DNA of 64,000 nucleotides, taken from assembly GCA_902603475.1 (NCBI GenBank), contig CACKUZ010000001.1, positions 18,726 through 82,725 of the forward strand, in the 5' to 3' direction. Under the pieces are notes generated by a model that was not told where the DNA came from, ran no database searches, and worked only from the letters and a program-made list of their open reading frames with translations. Position 1 is the first letter of the stretch. Every line of letters starts with the position of its first letter. Positions 49,804 to 57,583 of the stretch are shown here, piece by piece. The stretch comes from an uncultured Pelagibacteraceae bacterium (lineage in GTDB: Bacteria > Pseudomonadota > Alphaproteobacteria > Pelagibacterales > Pelagibacteraceae). The position numbers and the translations under genes are program-made.

Positions 49804-50753
49804 AAATTTCAGTATTATTGCCATACAAGGAGAATTATTCACCTACATATTCAGGAGCTGTGTCTATATTTATTCATGGCGTAACAAAATATAGTAAATA
49901 CAAAAAAAATATAAGAATATTTGGTAATACTAATTTAAAAAATAAATTATCAAAAAATTATATAAATATACCACTTAGAAAAAAATATTTTAAAAGTTCT
50001 ACAAAAATTTACTTAAGTAATTTTTTGCAAATTGAAGATAGGAGAAATTCAAATATAATTGAAATACATAATAGACCTAAATATTTACAATCACTTAAAC
50101 ATTTAAAAAATAGAAAATTTGTACTTTATTTTCATAATGATCCTCTTTCTTTATCAGGATCTGAAAGTGTAGATGAAAGAATTTCTTTATTAAATATTTG
50201 CGATAAAATCATATTTAATAGCAACTGGACAAAGAACCAGTTTAATAAAAATCTTGGGAAATTTTACCAAAATTCAACAAAATCAATTGTAATACATCAA
50301 TCAACAAATTTGAAAAAGATTAATTTGAATAAAAAGAAAAAAATTATAACATTTGTAGGAAAGCTTAACTCATCTAAGGGATATGATCTTTTTGGTAAAG
50401 CTGTAATTAAAATATTAAACAAATATAAAGAATGGGAAGCTCATGTTTTTGGTGATGAGCCTAGAGAAAAACTCATATTTAAACATCCAAAGTTTTTAAA
50501 TTTTGGATTCAAGCAACATGATTTTGTTCTTAAACATTTAGAAAAATCCTCAATATCAATAGCTTGCTCAAGATGGGAGGAGCCTTTTGGTAGAACAAGT
50601 TTAGAAGCCTCGAGCAGGGGATGTGCTGTGATTATTAGTGATAAAGGCGGTTTAAAAGAAACTGTAACAGATCCTATAATAATCAAAAAATTAAATTATT
50701 TAAATATTTATAAATCTATAAAAAAACTGATTGATAACAAAAAAAATGCTTAG
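49800..50753 (+). CDS. Glycosyltransferase family 4 (GT-B fold)
   Basis: A 317-residue GT-B enzyme. The C-terminal half has FVGKLNSSKGYDLFGKAVI near residue 181 and the retaining GT4 motif with two Glu in ACSRWEEPFGRTSLEASSRG near residue 256, followed by SDKGGLKETV. The N-terminal half is diverged and Lys/Asn-rich. It is coupled to the GIY-YIG gene by ATGA and overlaps the next gene by 8 bases. It probably acts on a surface polysaccharide or LPS. Confidence 0.85.
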   Translation: MKISVLLPYKENYSPTYSGAVSIFIHGVTKYSKYKKNIRIFGNTNLKNKLSKNYINIPLRKKYFKSSTKIYLSNFLQIEDRRNSNIIEIHNRPKYLQSLKHLKNRKFVLYFHNDPLSLSGSESVDERISLLNICDKIIFNSNWTKNQFNKNLGKFYQNSTKSIVIHQSTNLKKINLNKKKKIITFVGKLNSSKGYDLFGKAVIKILNKYKEWEAHVFGDEPREKLIFKHPKFLNFGFKQHDFVLKHLEKSSISIACSRWEEPFGRTSLEASSRGCAVIISDKGGLKETVTDPIIIKKLNYLNIYKSIKKLIDNKKNA

Positions 50754-51903
50754 ATCTATGCAGAATAAATGTTTAAAAAATTTTTATTTAACAGATAAAT
50801 TTATATCAAAGAAAATTGATAATTATCGTGAATTATTTTTTAAAAATCATTTAACTAAAAATAAGAATAAAAAAATAATTCATGTTACAAATTTTAATTT
50901 AAGACATAATGCTAGGTTATTTTATAATACAGGTAGAAGAATAAACAACGGATTAGTAAGAAGTATTAATTCTGTGGTTACATTAAGTGATAGAGATACT
51001 GTCAGTTACGAAAAATCTATTAAAGATATAACTGGATCAAATTCATTAAATAATAAACTTCTTGAAATGACTGCCAATTTTAAACCTGATTTAATTTTAT
51101 TTGGTCATGCTGATATGATTTCCAGTGATACTATTTTAAAAATAAAAAAGTTTTATCCTAATATAAAATTTGCCCAATGGTTTTTAGACAAAATGGATAA
51201 CAAGGAATGGCTTCATAATAAAAAAAGATTTATGGATAAATTTAAACTTATGGATAGTAATTTTTGTACGACGGATCCAAAAGCAATCAAATTGGATAAT
51301 AAAGTTTGTTTTTATATACCCAATCCTGTTGATAAAGCTTTAGATAATCTAAAAATTTTTAAAAATAAAAATTTTATTTATGACGTTTTTTTTGCAATGT
51401 CACATGGTGTTCACAGAGGTGTTTTAAAAAAAGGAAAAATAGATGTTCGTGAATATTTTATTAAGAAGTTAATACGTGAGAATCAAAATATTAAATTTGA
51501 TATTTACGGTATCGACAATATACAGCCAATATGGTCTGATGAATTTAAAAATAAATTACAGATGTCAAAGATGGCACTAAATTTAAGTCAAGGTAAACCA
51601 ATTAAATTTTACAGCAGTGATAGAATTGCCCAATTAATTGGAAATGGTATTTTAACATTTGTTGAGCGAGAAACAGAATTGAACAGAATATTTAGCGACA
51701 AAGAAGTTGTTTTTTACTCTAATTTGAGTGATTTATCAAAAAAAATCAAAAAATATTCTGAAAATGATAGTTTGAGAATAAAGGTATCCAGAGCTGGTTA
51801 CAGCAAGTATCATAAACACATGAATTCTAATATTGTTGCTGAGTATATGATTAATAAAATTTTCAAACATAACACTAATAAAAAATATATTTGGGAGTTA
51901 TAA
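50746..51903 (+). CDS. CgeB-like glycosyltransferase
   Basis: A 385-residue protein from the ATG at 50746; a TTG 15 bases upstream is possible but less likely. The C-terminal region (about 240-370) resembles CgeB/YkvP-type glycosyltransferases: MALNLSQGKPIKFYSSDRIA, GNGILTFVERETEL and the closing FSDKEVVFYSNLSDLSKKI. An N-terminal DLILFGHADMIS segment suggests the first Rossmann half. It overlaps the preceding GT4 gene by 8 bases and ends one base before the deacetylase. Confidence 0.72.
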   Translation: MLRSMQNKCLKNFYLTDKFISKKIDNYRELFFKNHLTKNKNKKIIHVTNFNLRHNARLFYNTGRRINNGLVRSINSVVTLSDRDTVSYEKSIKDITGSNSLNNKLLEMTANFKPDLILFGHADMISSDTILKIKKFYPNIKFAQWFLDKMDNKEWLHNKKRFMDKFKLMDSNFCTTDPKAIKLDNKVCFYIPNPVDKALDNLKIFKNKNFIYDVFFAMSHGVHRGVLKKGKIDVREYFIKKLIRENQNIKFDIYGIDNIQPIWSDEFKNKLQMSKMALNLSQGKPIKFYSSDRIAQLIGNGILTFVERETELNRIFSDKEVVFYSNLSDLSKKIKKYSENDSLRIKVSRAGYSKYHKHMNSNIVAEYMINKIFKHNTNKKYIWEL

Positions 51904-51904
51904 A

Positions 51905-52615
51905 TTGATTATACCGGTATTAATGTATCATTCGATTTCAGATGATAGGTCAAATCTTTCTGTGAGTGTTAATAATTTTGAGAGACAAATACAATATCTC
52001 TATACTTCTGGATTTAAAACAATACAATTTAATAGTATTGATGAAAAAATTAAAAAACCCTTAATAATTACCTTTGACGATGGTTATAAAGATAACTTAA
52101 TAAACGCACTTCCTATCTTAAAAAAGTATAATTTTACATCAATATGTTTTGTAGTTTCTGATCTAATAGGCAAGTCAAACATTTGGGATAAAAATAATAG
52201 TAATTATGTTTACAAAGAGCTTCTTTCTAAAAATGATATTAAAGTATGCTTAGATAACGGCATGTTTATAGGATCTCATGGCAAAAGTCATAGATCTTTA
52301 ATTGAATTAAATACAGATGAAATTATAAGGGAAATTAAAATTTCAAAAACTGTTTTAGAAAATATTATAGGAAATAAAATCGATTGTTTTAGTTATCCAT
52401 TTGGTAGTGTCACCAAATTATCTGCAAATTTAGTAAATAAATCTTATCATTTTGCAGTATCTACAATGAGATCAAGATTTGACACTAATAAACACAAAAA
52501 CTATTTCATTCCAAGAGTACATATGTCCAATAATTTAAATAGATTTAAACTTTTTATGAAAATTAAAACTTTTTACGAAGATATAAAATATAATGAAAAG
52601 CAGCTACATATGTAA
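51905..52615 (+). CDS. Polysaccharide deacetylase (carbohydrate esterase 4 family)
   Basis: A 236-residue NodB-homology protein. IIPVLMYHSISDD starts the protein from a TTG codon. The metal/catalytic motif KPLIITFDDGYKDNLINALP is near residue 48, MFIGSHGKSHRSL near residue 120 and SYPFGSV near residue 162. There is no clear signal peptide, so it may act on a cytosolic precursor. It sits among glycosyltransferases and overlaps the next gene by 23 bases. Confidence 0.87.
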   Translation: MIIPVLMYHSISDDRSNLSVSVNNFERQIQYLYTSGFKTIQFNSIDEKIKKPLIITFDDGYKDNLINALPILKKYNFTSICFVVSDLIGKSNIWDKNNSNYVYKELLSKNDIKVCLDNGMFIGSHGKSHRSLIELNTDEIIREIKISKTVLENIIGNKIDCFSYPFGSVTKLSANLVNKSYHFAVSTMRSRFDTNKHKNYFIPRVHMSNNLNRFKLFMKIKTFYEDIKYNEKQLHM

Positions 52616-53234
52616 TTGTAAGCATTACGATTTTTACAACAAGAATTTTCTTTATTGGGAAAATAGAATTGTTACAAGTGATGAAAAATCTATAATAAAA
52701 TATATTGAAAAACAAAACTATAAAAAAAAACTAAAAATACTTCATATTGGTGTTGGAAATTCTTATGCATATGAAAAATTGAATGTAAACCACATTATTA
52801 CTGGAATAACACTATCAAAAGGTGAAATTAAAAAATCAAAGTCATATAATGATGAAAATTATATAGTTTATTATTGTGATAAGATGTCAATGAACTTTAG
52901 AGAAATATTTAGTAAATTTAAATTTGATATCATTATTGATAATAATTTAAAATCATACTCATGTTGTCAAAAATCATTTGAATATATGTTTGAAAATTTT
53001 GTTAAAGTGTTAAATAACAACGGTATAATCATATCAAATAAAAATGGTATGAACTGGGTAAAAAAGTTAAAACCTAAAATATCATTTAACTTTAAAAATT
53101 TTTTTCATCATAAAATGAGAGAAATAGATGGTAATGTCGAGAACATATTTTCAATGGAGGAAGCTAGTAAAATAAGTAATAAATTTTCTTTGAAATTGAT
53201 TTTAGAAAATGATGTAGTCATATTTAGTAAATAA
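52593..53234 (+). CDS. Putative class I SAM-dependent methyltransferase
   Basis: A 213-residue protein. The segment KKLKILHIGVGNSYAYEKL near residue 45 fits SAM motif I (hhxhGxGxS), FDIIIDNNLKS near residue 110 fits motif II, and VLNNNGIIISNKNG near residue 143 fits motif III. The N-terminus contains Cys and Tyr residues (YICNCKHYDFYNKNF) of unknown role. The sequence is very diverged and Asn/Lys-rich. It overlaps the deacetylase by 23 bases, so it probably belongs to the same glycan operon. Confidence 0.6.
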   Translation: MKSSYICNCKHYDFYNKNFLYWENRIVTSDEKSIIKYIEKQNYKKKLKILHIGVGNSYAYEKLNVNHIITGITLSKGEIKKSKSYNDENYIVYYCDKMSMNFREIFSKFKFDIIIDNNLKSYSCCQKSFEYMFENFVKVLNNNGIIISNKNGMNWVKKLKPKISFNFKNFFHHKMREIDGNVENIFSMEEASKISNKFSLKLILENDVVIFSK

Positions 53235-53236
53235 TT

Positions 53237-54097
53237 ATGAAAGCAGTTATTCTAAATGCATCTGCCTGGATGATTGTTCCATTTATGGATGCTATTGCAA
53301 AATATTTAAGTTCTTCAATGGATGTTTTGCAAATTACTTGGGCTAGATATTTTTTTACAGTTGTTTTTGCCCTTTCCATAATGCTCTTTTTTGATAGAAA
53401 ATCTCTCGTTTGGAGTAAAAAACCTATGCTTCAATTGATACGAGGTTTAATCTTTGTATTTTCCACATATTTATTCTTTTTTGCAATATCTGAGATATCA
53501 TTACCTAAAGCTTTAACATTAGCATTTATTGCCCCAATTTGTGTAACCGCAATGTCACCTTTTTTTTTAAATGAGAAAGTAGGTTTAAGAAGGTGGACAG
53601 CCGTATCCATGGGTTTTATTGGTACATTAATTGTTATTAGACCTGGCTTTATAGAGATTAATTTAGCTACATTAGCAGCCTTGGGTAATGGTATTTGCTA
53701 TGGTTTTTATTTAATTATTACAAGAAAATTAAGTACCTCTGATAATTCTCTATTAACTTTATTATTTGCTGGCACAGTAGGGACTATTGTCATGTCTTTA
53801 TTTATGCCCGGTGTTTGGATACAGCCATCAAATAGTCAGTGGATTATGATGGCTTTAATTGGCTTTATAGCAGGTATTGCCCACCTTTTTATCATTTTGT
53901 CTCTTAAATACGCTGATGCTTCTAAATTAGCTCCCCTTGGCTATACTGAAATTATTACTAATATTTTGCTCAGTTATTATATATTTAAAGAATTGCCCGA
54001 TAATTGGACATATTTAGGTCTTTCTATAATAGTCCTCTGTGGTATTTATATTTCTAGAAGAGAGTATTATTTATCAAGACTCTATTTAGGTAAGTAA
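53237..54097 (+). CDS. EamA/DMT-family transporter
   Basis: A 286-residue inner-membrane protein with about ten hydrophobic segments in two EamA repeats (about 5-135 and 147-280). Typical features are MDAIAKYLSSSMDVLQITWARYF-type N-terminus (residues 13-35), LPKALTLAFIAPICVT near residue 86 and SLKYADASKLAPLGYTEI near residue 218. Members move metabolites, often amino acids; substrate unknown. Its composition is less Lys-rich than the preceding glycan genes. It is followed by the largest gene-free gap in the window. Confidence 0.87.
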   Translation: MKAVILNASAWMIVPFMDAIAKYLSSSMDVLQITWARYFFTVVFALSIMLFFDRKSLVWSKKPMLQLIRGLIFVFSTYLFFFAISEISLPKALTLAFIAPICVTAMSPFFLNEKVGLRRWTAVSMGFIGTLIVIRPGFIEINLATLAALGNGICYGFYLIITRKLSTSDNSLLTLLFAGTVGTIVMSLFMPGVWIQPSNSQWIMMALIGFIAGIAHLFIILSLKYADASKLAPLGYTEIITNILLSYYIFKELPDNWTYLGLSIIVLCGIYISRREYYLSRLYLGK

Positions 54098-54622
54098 TAT
54101 TTACTAATATATTAATGTAGCACTTTAGATTTATACTATATATAATTGAAATTTAACGCTTTTTCAAAATAAATATAATTATAGAATTTTTTTCATTTTT
54201 TTATCTTAGTAATTAATACCTTAAAAAAAGTCTTATTTTTAATGAATTAATTTATAATTTTTTCCAAATTAGAAAAGATCTGACGAGAGTAGAGTAGGAA
54301 ATAAATACCAGTTTATAAATAAAATTAGAATTACTAAAACTTAGTGATAAATAACTTAAAACACAGGCAAATATGCCAATATTTTGATAATTACATGTTT
54401 CAAAGACATTTTATTAAAGTTTTTTTTAAATAATCATAATTAAATTTTTAGGAAAAAAAGCAGATTTTGAAATAGCTCTGCAATATTCGAATATACCGTT
54501 TAAAAGCCCAAAGTTGGGTCTATTTTAAGCATTTGTAATTTTACGGTGCAACTTGTAGGTGATATTATAAAATCAATACTAAATATTGTATATTTATAAA
54601 AAAACGTTGGTATTTAACATTT
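54098..54622. other. Gene-free A+T-rich gap
   Basis: About 525 bases with no supportable coding frame on either strand, exceptional in a genome where most gaps are under 60 bases. The only structure I see is a weak hairpin CCCA-AAGT-TGGG at 54507-54518, followed by a short T-rich stretch, which could be a weak terminator on the plus strand. The rest looks like decayed or unconstrained sequence between the EamA gene and the end of the alkyltransferase gene. Confidence 0.5.
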
Positions 54623-54898
54623 TTAGAGCAAAATACCTTCTAATTTTAGCAATTTTCTCTTGGTTTTTATGCCACCTTTACCTGAATAACCGCCTAAAGA
54701 GCCATCAGACCGTATCACTCGATGACAGGGTATTTTTGGTGCATATGGATTTTTTCCTATGGCATTTGCCACAGCCCTCACTGCTTTTGGCTTTTTGATT
54801 GCATTTGCTACCTGAGAATAGGTCCTTACCTGACCTTTTGGTATTTTTCTTAAATGTTTCCAAACCTTTATTTGAAATTTTGTGCCTTTCAAGAACAT
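54623..54898 (-). CDS. Minimal methylated-DNA--protein-cysteine methyltransferase domain protein
   Basis: A 91-residue protein consisting only of the DNA-binding/active-site domain of O6-alkylguanine-DNA alkyltransferase. FLKGTKFQIKVWKHLRKIPKG opens it (residues 2-22). The Arg finger lies in KAVRAVANAIGKNP and the acceptor Cys58 in IPCHRVIRSDGSLGGYSG. Because Cys is retained it is not an ATL-type protein, which would lack it. The usual N-terminal domain is missing. The start lies seven bases after a strong terminator, with no visible ribosome-binding site, so expression may depend on read-through of the upstream RNA. Confidence 0.85.
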   Translation of the reverse strand: MFLKGTKFQIKVWKHLRKIPKGQVRTYSQVANAIKKPKAVRAVANAIGKNPYAPKIPCHRVIRSDGSLGGYSGKGGIKTKRKLLKLEGILL

Positions 54899-54904
54899 AA
54901 ATAG

Positions 54905-54948
54905 AAAAAAACCCTGTTTCCTTGCACCTTTTCAGGTACAAAGAACAG
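54905..54948 (-). terminator. Strong Rho-independent terminator
   Basis: Read on the minus strand, CTGTT plus CTTTGTACCT (54948-54934) pairs with AGGTGCAAGG and AACAG (54929-54914) around a GAAA loop. This makes a 15-pair hairpin with two G-U pairs and one bulged A. Three G and a run of seven T (54911-54905) follow. It closes the structured RNA below and precedes the alkyltransferase start at 54898. Confidence 0.85.
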
Positions 54949-55095
54949 TAGTTTTTGGCACGTCGTTGTATGCGCTACCGCCATGCCGTCCACCCTGCAA
55001 TTTTAGCGCTACTCTGCAGAGCTTTCTGCCCTCTGGGCTTGAACCTCTCGGTTTTTCCCCAGCTGGTCAGTTAAGAGTTGCCTCTTAATTCATTT
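54905..55095 (-). ncRNA. Unidentified G+C-rich structured RNA
   Basis: About half of this block is G+C, far above its surroundings, and it has no credible protein. Minus-strand pairing gives: a hairpin TTAAGAG-GCAA-CTCTTAA (55088-55071); a stem of CTGGG with CCCAG (55062-55058 with 55037-55033) enclosing AACC-GAGA-GGTT (55053-55042); a pseudoknot in which 55009-55004 pairs with 54977-54972 while 54987-54982 pairs with 54962-54957; and the terminator hairpin with GAAA loop. GNRA loops occur only on this strand. I found no RNase P, tmRNA, 6S or SRP signature. The 5' end is approximate. Confidence 0.72.
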
Positions 55096-55195
55096 TAGAC
55101 AATATCAGATAGAGTAGGTTGTATGTATCACTTTATCGTTGAATATAGTTAGTTTTTCACAGGGTTGAATAATGGGGATAACTTAATCTAAAGGT

Positions 55196-55669
55196 TTAAT
55201 TAAACCATCTAAAACCTTCATACATAGCAATTCCATAAATTGAGTGTCTGATTAGAAACATAATTGATGTTTTAATGGGTATTCCAGTCTTATTTGCAAA
55301 CACTCCCTGTCCAGTAAATGGTAGAAATATCAGTAATGGAGCTAGTGTTGTTAGAGCTCCAAAAATAAAGCCTGAAAAATATGTCATTTTTAGGCCTACC
55401 ATTAAAAAACAAAAATAATAGATTACAGCCCAACAAAGCGATACATAATAGTGAAAAATCCAACCAAGTAAGACCTCATACTTAAAATTGGGCATTTGTG
55501 CAATATTTGGGTTATAAAAAGTAGCATTTTTTAGCATATAATAGGTCCATCTTCCAACAATTCCCCAGGATGGTTCAGGTATACCAATCAATTTGAGTAA
55601 ATAACCCAGAATATCAAGAATTATGCACGAAAATATTCCAGCAACTAAAATACTAATTATATCTAACAA
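55196..55669 (-). CDS. Small membrane protein, DUF2938-like
   Basis: A 157-residue protein with four hydrophobic segments (about 3-25, 67-90, 95-118 and 130-150). Segments IPEPSWGIVGRWTYYMLKN and EVLLGWIFHYYVSLCWAVIYY match what I remember of DUF2938, an uncharacterised membrane family. Function unknown. It follows a tiny two-helix gene by six bases, so the two are probably co-transcribed on the minus strand. Confidence 0.7.
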   Translation of the reverse strand: MLDIISILVAGIFSCIILDILGYLLKLIGIPEPSWGIVGRWTYYMLKNATFYNPNIAQMPNFKYEVLLGWIFHYYVSLCWAVIYYFCFLMVGLKMTYFSGFIFGALTTLAPLLIFLPFTGQGVFANKTGIPIKTSIMFLIRHSIYGIAMYEGFRWFN

Positions 55670-55675
55670 ATAACC

Positions 55676-55840
55676 TCAAAACATTAATAAAAATAGTAAA
55701 ACAAATATGCTTATAAAAAATATGCCAAAAATAACCATTAATATTCGATTTTTTGTTTGTTCTTTTAATTTTGGCCAATAATTCATGATAAGGAATGTTC
55801 CAATCACAACAATTAATCCAATTATTACATATTTAGGCAT
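55676..55840 (-). CDS. 54-residue two-helix membrane peptide
   Basis: An ATG at 55840 opens a 54-codon frame ending at TGA (55676-55678). The peptide starts MPKYVIIGLIVVIGTFLIMN, then a short polar loop NYWPKLKEQTKNR, then a second hydrophobic helix rich in Ile and Phe, so it would be a helical hairpin in the membrane. It lies six bases upstream of the DUF2938-like gene. I do not recognise a family; the amphipathic layout and placement argue for a real gene, but a chance frame in A+T-rich DNA cannot be excluded. Confidence 0.55.
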   Translation of the reverse strand: MPKYVIIGLIVVIGTFLIMNYWPKLKEQTKNRILMVIFGIFFISIFVLLFLLMF

Positions 55841-55895
55841 AAATATTCTTCTACATTAAATGCTTGACTTGTTAAATGAGTTATATTATTACTAG

Positions 55896-55914
55896 TGATA
55901 ATTAATTGTTATCA
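55896..55914. promoter_or_regulatory. Palindrome upstream of the recombinase, possible operator or recombination site
   Basis: TGATAA and TTATCA form a 6-base inverted repeat with a 7-base spacer at 55896-55914. It lies 11 bases before the recombinase ATG and is flanked by two direct copies of TAGTGAT about 23 bases apart. Such an arrangement fits an autoregulatory operator, or a core site of a tyrosine recombinase (arms around a 6-8 base spacer). Short A+T-rich palindromes can occur by chance. Confidence 0.4.
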
Positions 55915-55925
55915 ATAGTGATTAA

Positions 55926-56879
55926 ATGAATGAACTAACAACAGACCTAAAATTGCTTCATGAGGCAACTGTAAATAACCTCAAAAGTTCTAAAGCAAAT
56001 AACACGTTAAGAGCTTATAAATCAGACTTTAGAGATTTTGGAGCTTTTTGCATTAAGCATGGTTTTAACTCTTTACCTTCAGAACCTAAAATAGTTTCTT
56101 TATATATTACTCACCTTTCTAAAAATTCAAAAATAAGCACATTAAGAAGAAGGTTAGTATCAATTAGCATGGTTCATAAACTTAAAGGTCATTATCTCGA
56201 TACAAAACATCCAATCATTGTCGAAAACTTAATGGGAATAAGAAGAGTAAAAGGAAGTATTCAAAAAGGTAAAAAACCATTATTAATCAGTCATTTAAAA
56301 TCAATAATTAATGTAATAAATGAACAAAATATTGAGTATATTAAAAAGTGTAGAGATAAATCAATAATCTTAATCGGCTTTGGAGGTGGATTTAGACGAA
56401 CAGAACTAATTTCAATAGATCATGAAGATTTAGAATTTGTAACTGAGGGGCTCAAAATCACTATAAAAAAATCAAAAACTGATCAATTCGGTGAAGGGAT
56501 GATTAAAGGACTACCCTACTTTAATAATGAAACTTATTGCCCAATTGTAAATCTTAAAAAATGGTTAGAAGTTTCTAAAATTAAATATGGACCAATTTTT
56601 AGAAGATTTTCTAAAGGTTCATCATTAACTGACAAAAGATTAACAGATCAATCAGTAGTTTTATTAATGAAAAAATACTTAAATTTAGCAGGTATAGAAA
56701 ATAGAAACTTTGCTGGTCATAGTCTTAGATCTGGTTTTGCTACAGTTGCAGCAGAAGCTGGCGCGGATGAAAGAAGTATTATGGCAATGACTGGTCATAA
56801 GACAACACAAATGGTAAGAAGGTACATAAGAGAAGCAAATATCTTTAAAAATAACGCTTTAAACAAGATAAAAATTTGA
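55926..56879 (+). CDS. Tyrosine recombinase/integrase
   Basis: A 317-residue site-specific recombinase. An N-terminal SAM-like core-binding domain (about 10-105) has SKANNTLRAYKSDFRDFGAF. The catalytic domain carries Arg158 (GGGFRRTELISIDHEDL), Lys184, His265 and Arg268 (GHSLRSGF), His291 (GHKTTQM) and the nucleophile Tyr300 (VRRYIREAN), so all catalytic residues are present. It is not housekeeping XerC or XerD in context; it sits in the accessory island. The stop overlaps the next gene by four bases. Confidence 0.92.
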   Translation: MNELTTDLKLLHEATVNNLKSSKANNTLRAYKSDFRDFGAFCIKHGFNSLPSEPKIVSLYITHLSKNSKISTLRRRLVSISMVHKLKGHYLDTKHPIIVENLMGIRRVKGSIQKGKKPLLISHLKSIINVINEQNIEYIKKCRDKSIILIGFGGGFRRTELISIDHEDLEFVTEGLKITIKKSKTDQFGEGMIKGLPYFNNETYCPIVNLKKWLEVSKIKYGPIFRRFSKGSSLTDKRLTDQSVVLLMKKYLNLAGIENRNFAGHSLRSGFATVAAEAGADERSIMAMTGHKTTQMVRRYIREANIFKNNALNKIKI

Positions 56880-57583
56880 TCAATCTAATTAAAAAACTTT
56901 ATTACGAAAAATATACTAAAAAATCTTACTCAATAAGCAATGTTGATTTAATTATTGATAGACTGTTTTCAAAAGTTAAAAAAGGTTGCTTTATAGACCT
57001 GGGATGTAATCACCCTATAAAGTTTAATAATACATATTTACTTTATAAAAGAGGCTGGAGAGGAATAAATATTGATTTAGATAAAGAGTCTATAGATGAA
57101 TTTAATAAAATTCGAGATAAGGATTATAATGTTCAATCACTAATTTCAACAAATATAGGTGAAGAGAAAGAAATTTATTATTATCATTCAAGGTCTGCAA
57201 TAAATACTCTTAGTAGCGAACTGCTAGAACAAAGAAAAACTAAAAAGGATAGTATAAAAATATTAAAAGAAAAAACAAACACCCTAGAAAATATTATTGA
57301 AAAATCTCCATTTAAAAATCAAAAAATAAATTTATTATCTATAGATATTGAAAACCATGAATATGAAGCATTGAAAAATTTTAATTTTTCAAAATTTAGA
57401 ATTGATGTAATTGTGATTGAAATTCATGATTTAAGTCAAAAAAAACTAGAAATTTACAATCAGTCATTAGATTTTGTAATAAATTCTAATATATACAAAT
57501 TACTTACTAATAATGGTTATAAATTAATTAATTGGGTAAATTCAGATTTTGTATTTGTTTTAGAAGATTTAAATTTAAATTAA
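56876..57583 (+). CDS. FkbM-family methyltransferase
   Basis: A 235-residue SAM-dependent methyltransferase. GCFIDLGCNHPIKFNNTYLLY near residue 34 is SAM motif I. The FkbM block INLLSIDIENHEYEALKNF is near residue 155, followed by IDVIVIEIHDLS. The TTG start overlaps the integrase stop by four bases; no better start precedes motif I. Members often O-methylate sugars or glycolipids. The coding end overlaps a convergent GT9 gene by 9 bases. Confidence 0.85.
   Translation: MINLIKKLYYEKYTKKSYSISNVDLIIDRLFSKVKKGCFIDLGCNHPIKFNNTYLLYKRGWRGINIDLDKESIDEFNKIRDKDYNVQSLISTNIGEEKEIYYYHSRSAINTLSSELLEQRKTKKDSIKILKEKTNTLENIIEKSPFKNQKINLLSIDIENHEYEALKNFNFSKFRIDVIVIEIHDLSQKKLEIYNQSLDFVINSNIYKLLTNNGYKLINWVNSDFVFVLEDLNLN

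Noticed and set aside
54882-55088. 68-residue plus-strand frame over the G+C-rich block
   Set aside because: It runs antisense through the predicted structured RNA, has an odd Pro/Cys/Leu-rich composition unlike neighbouring proteins and no recognisable domain.
54905-55095. RNase P RNA, tmRNA (one- or two-piece), 6S or SRP RNA
   Set aside because: No GAGGAAAGTCC-type RNase P core, no tag reading frame with Ala-Ala end or tRNA-like T arm plus CCA, no long rod fold, and no SRP tetraloop/asymmetric-loop signature on either strand.
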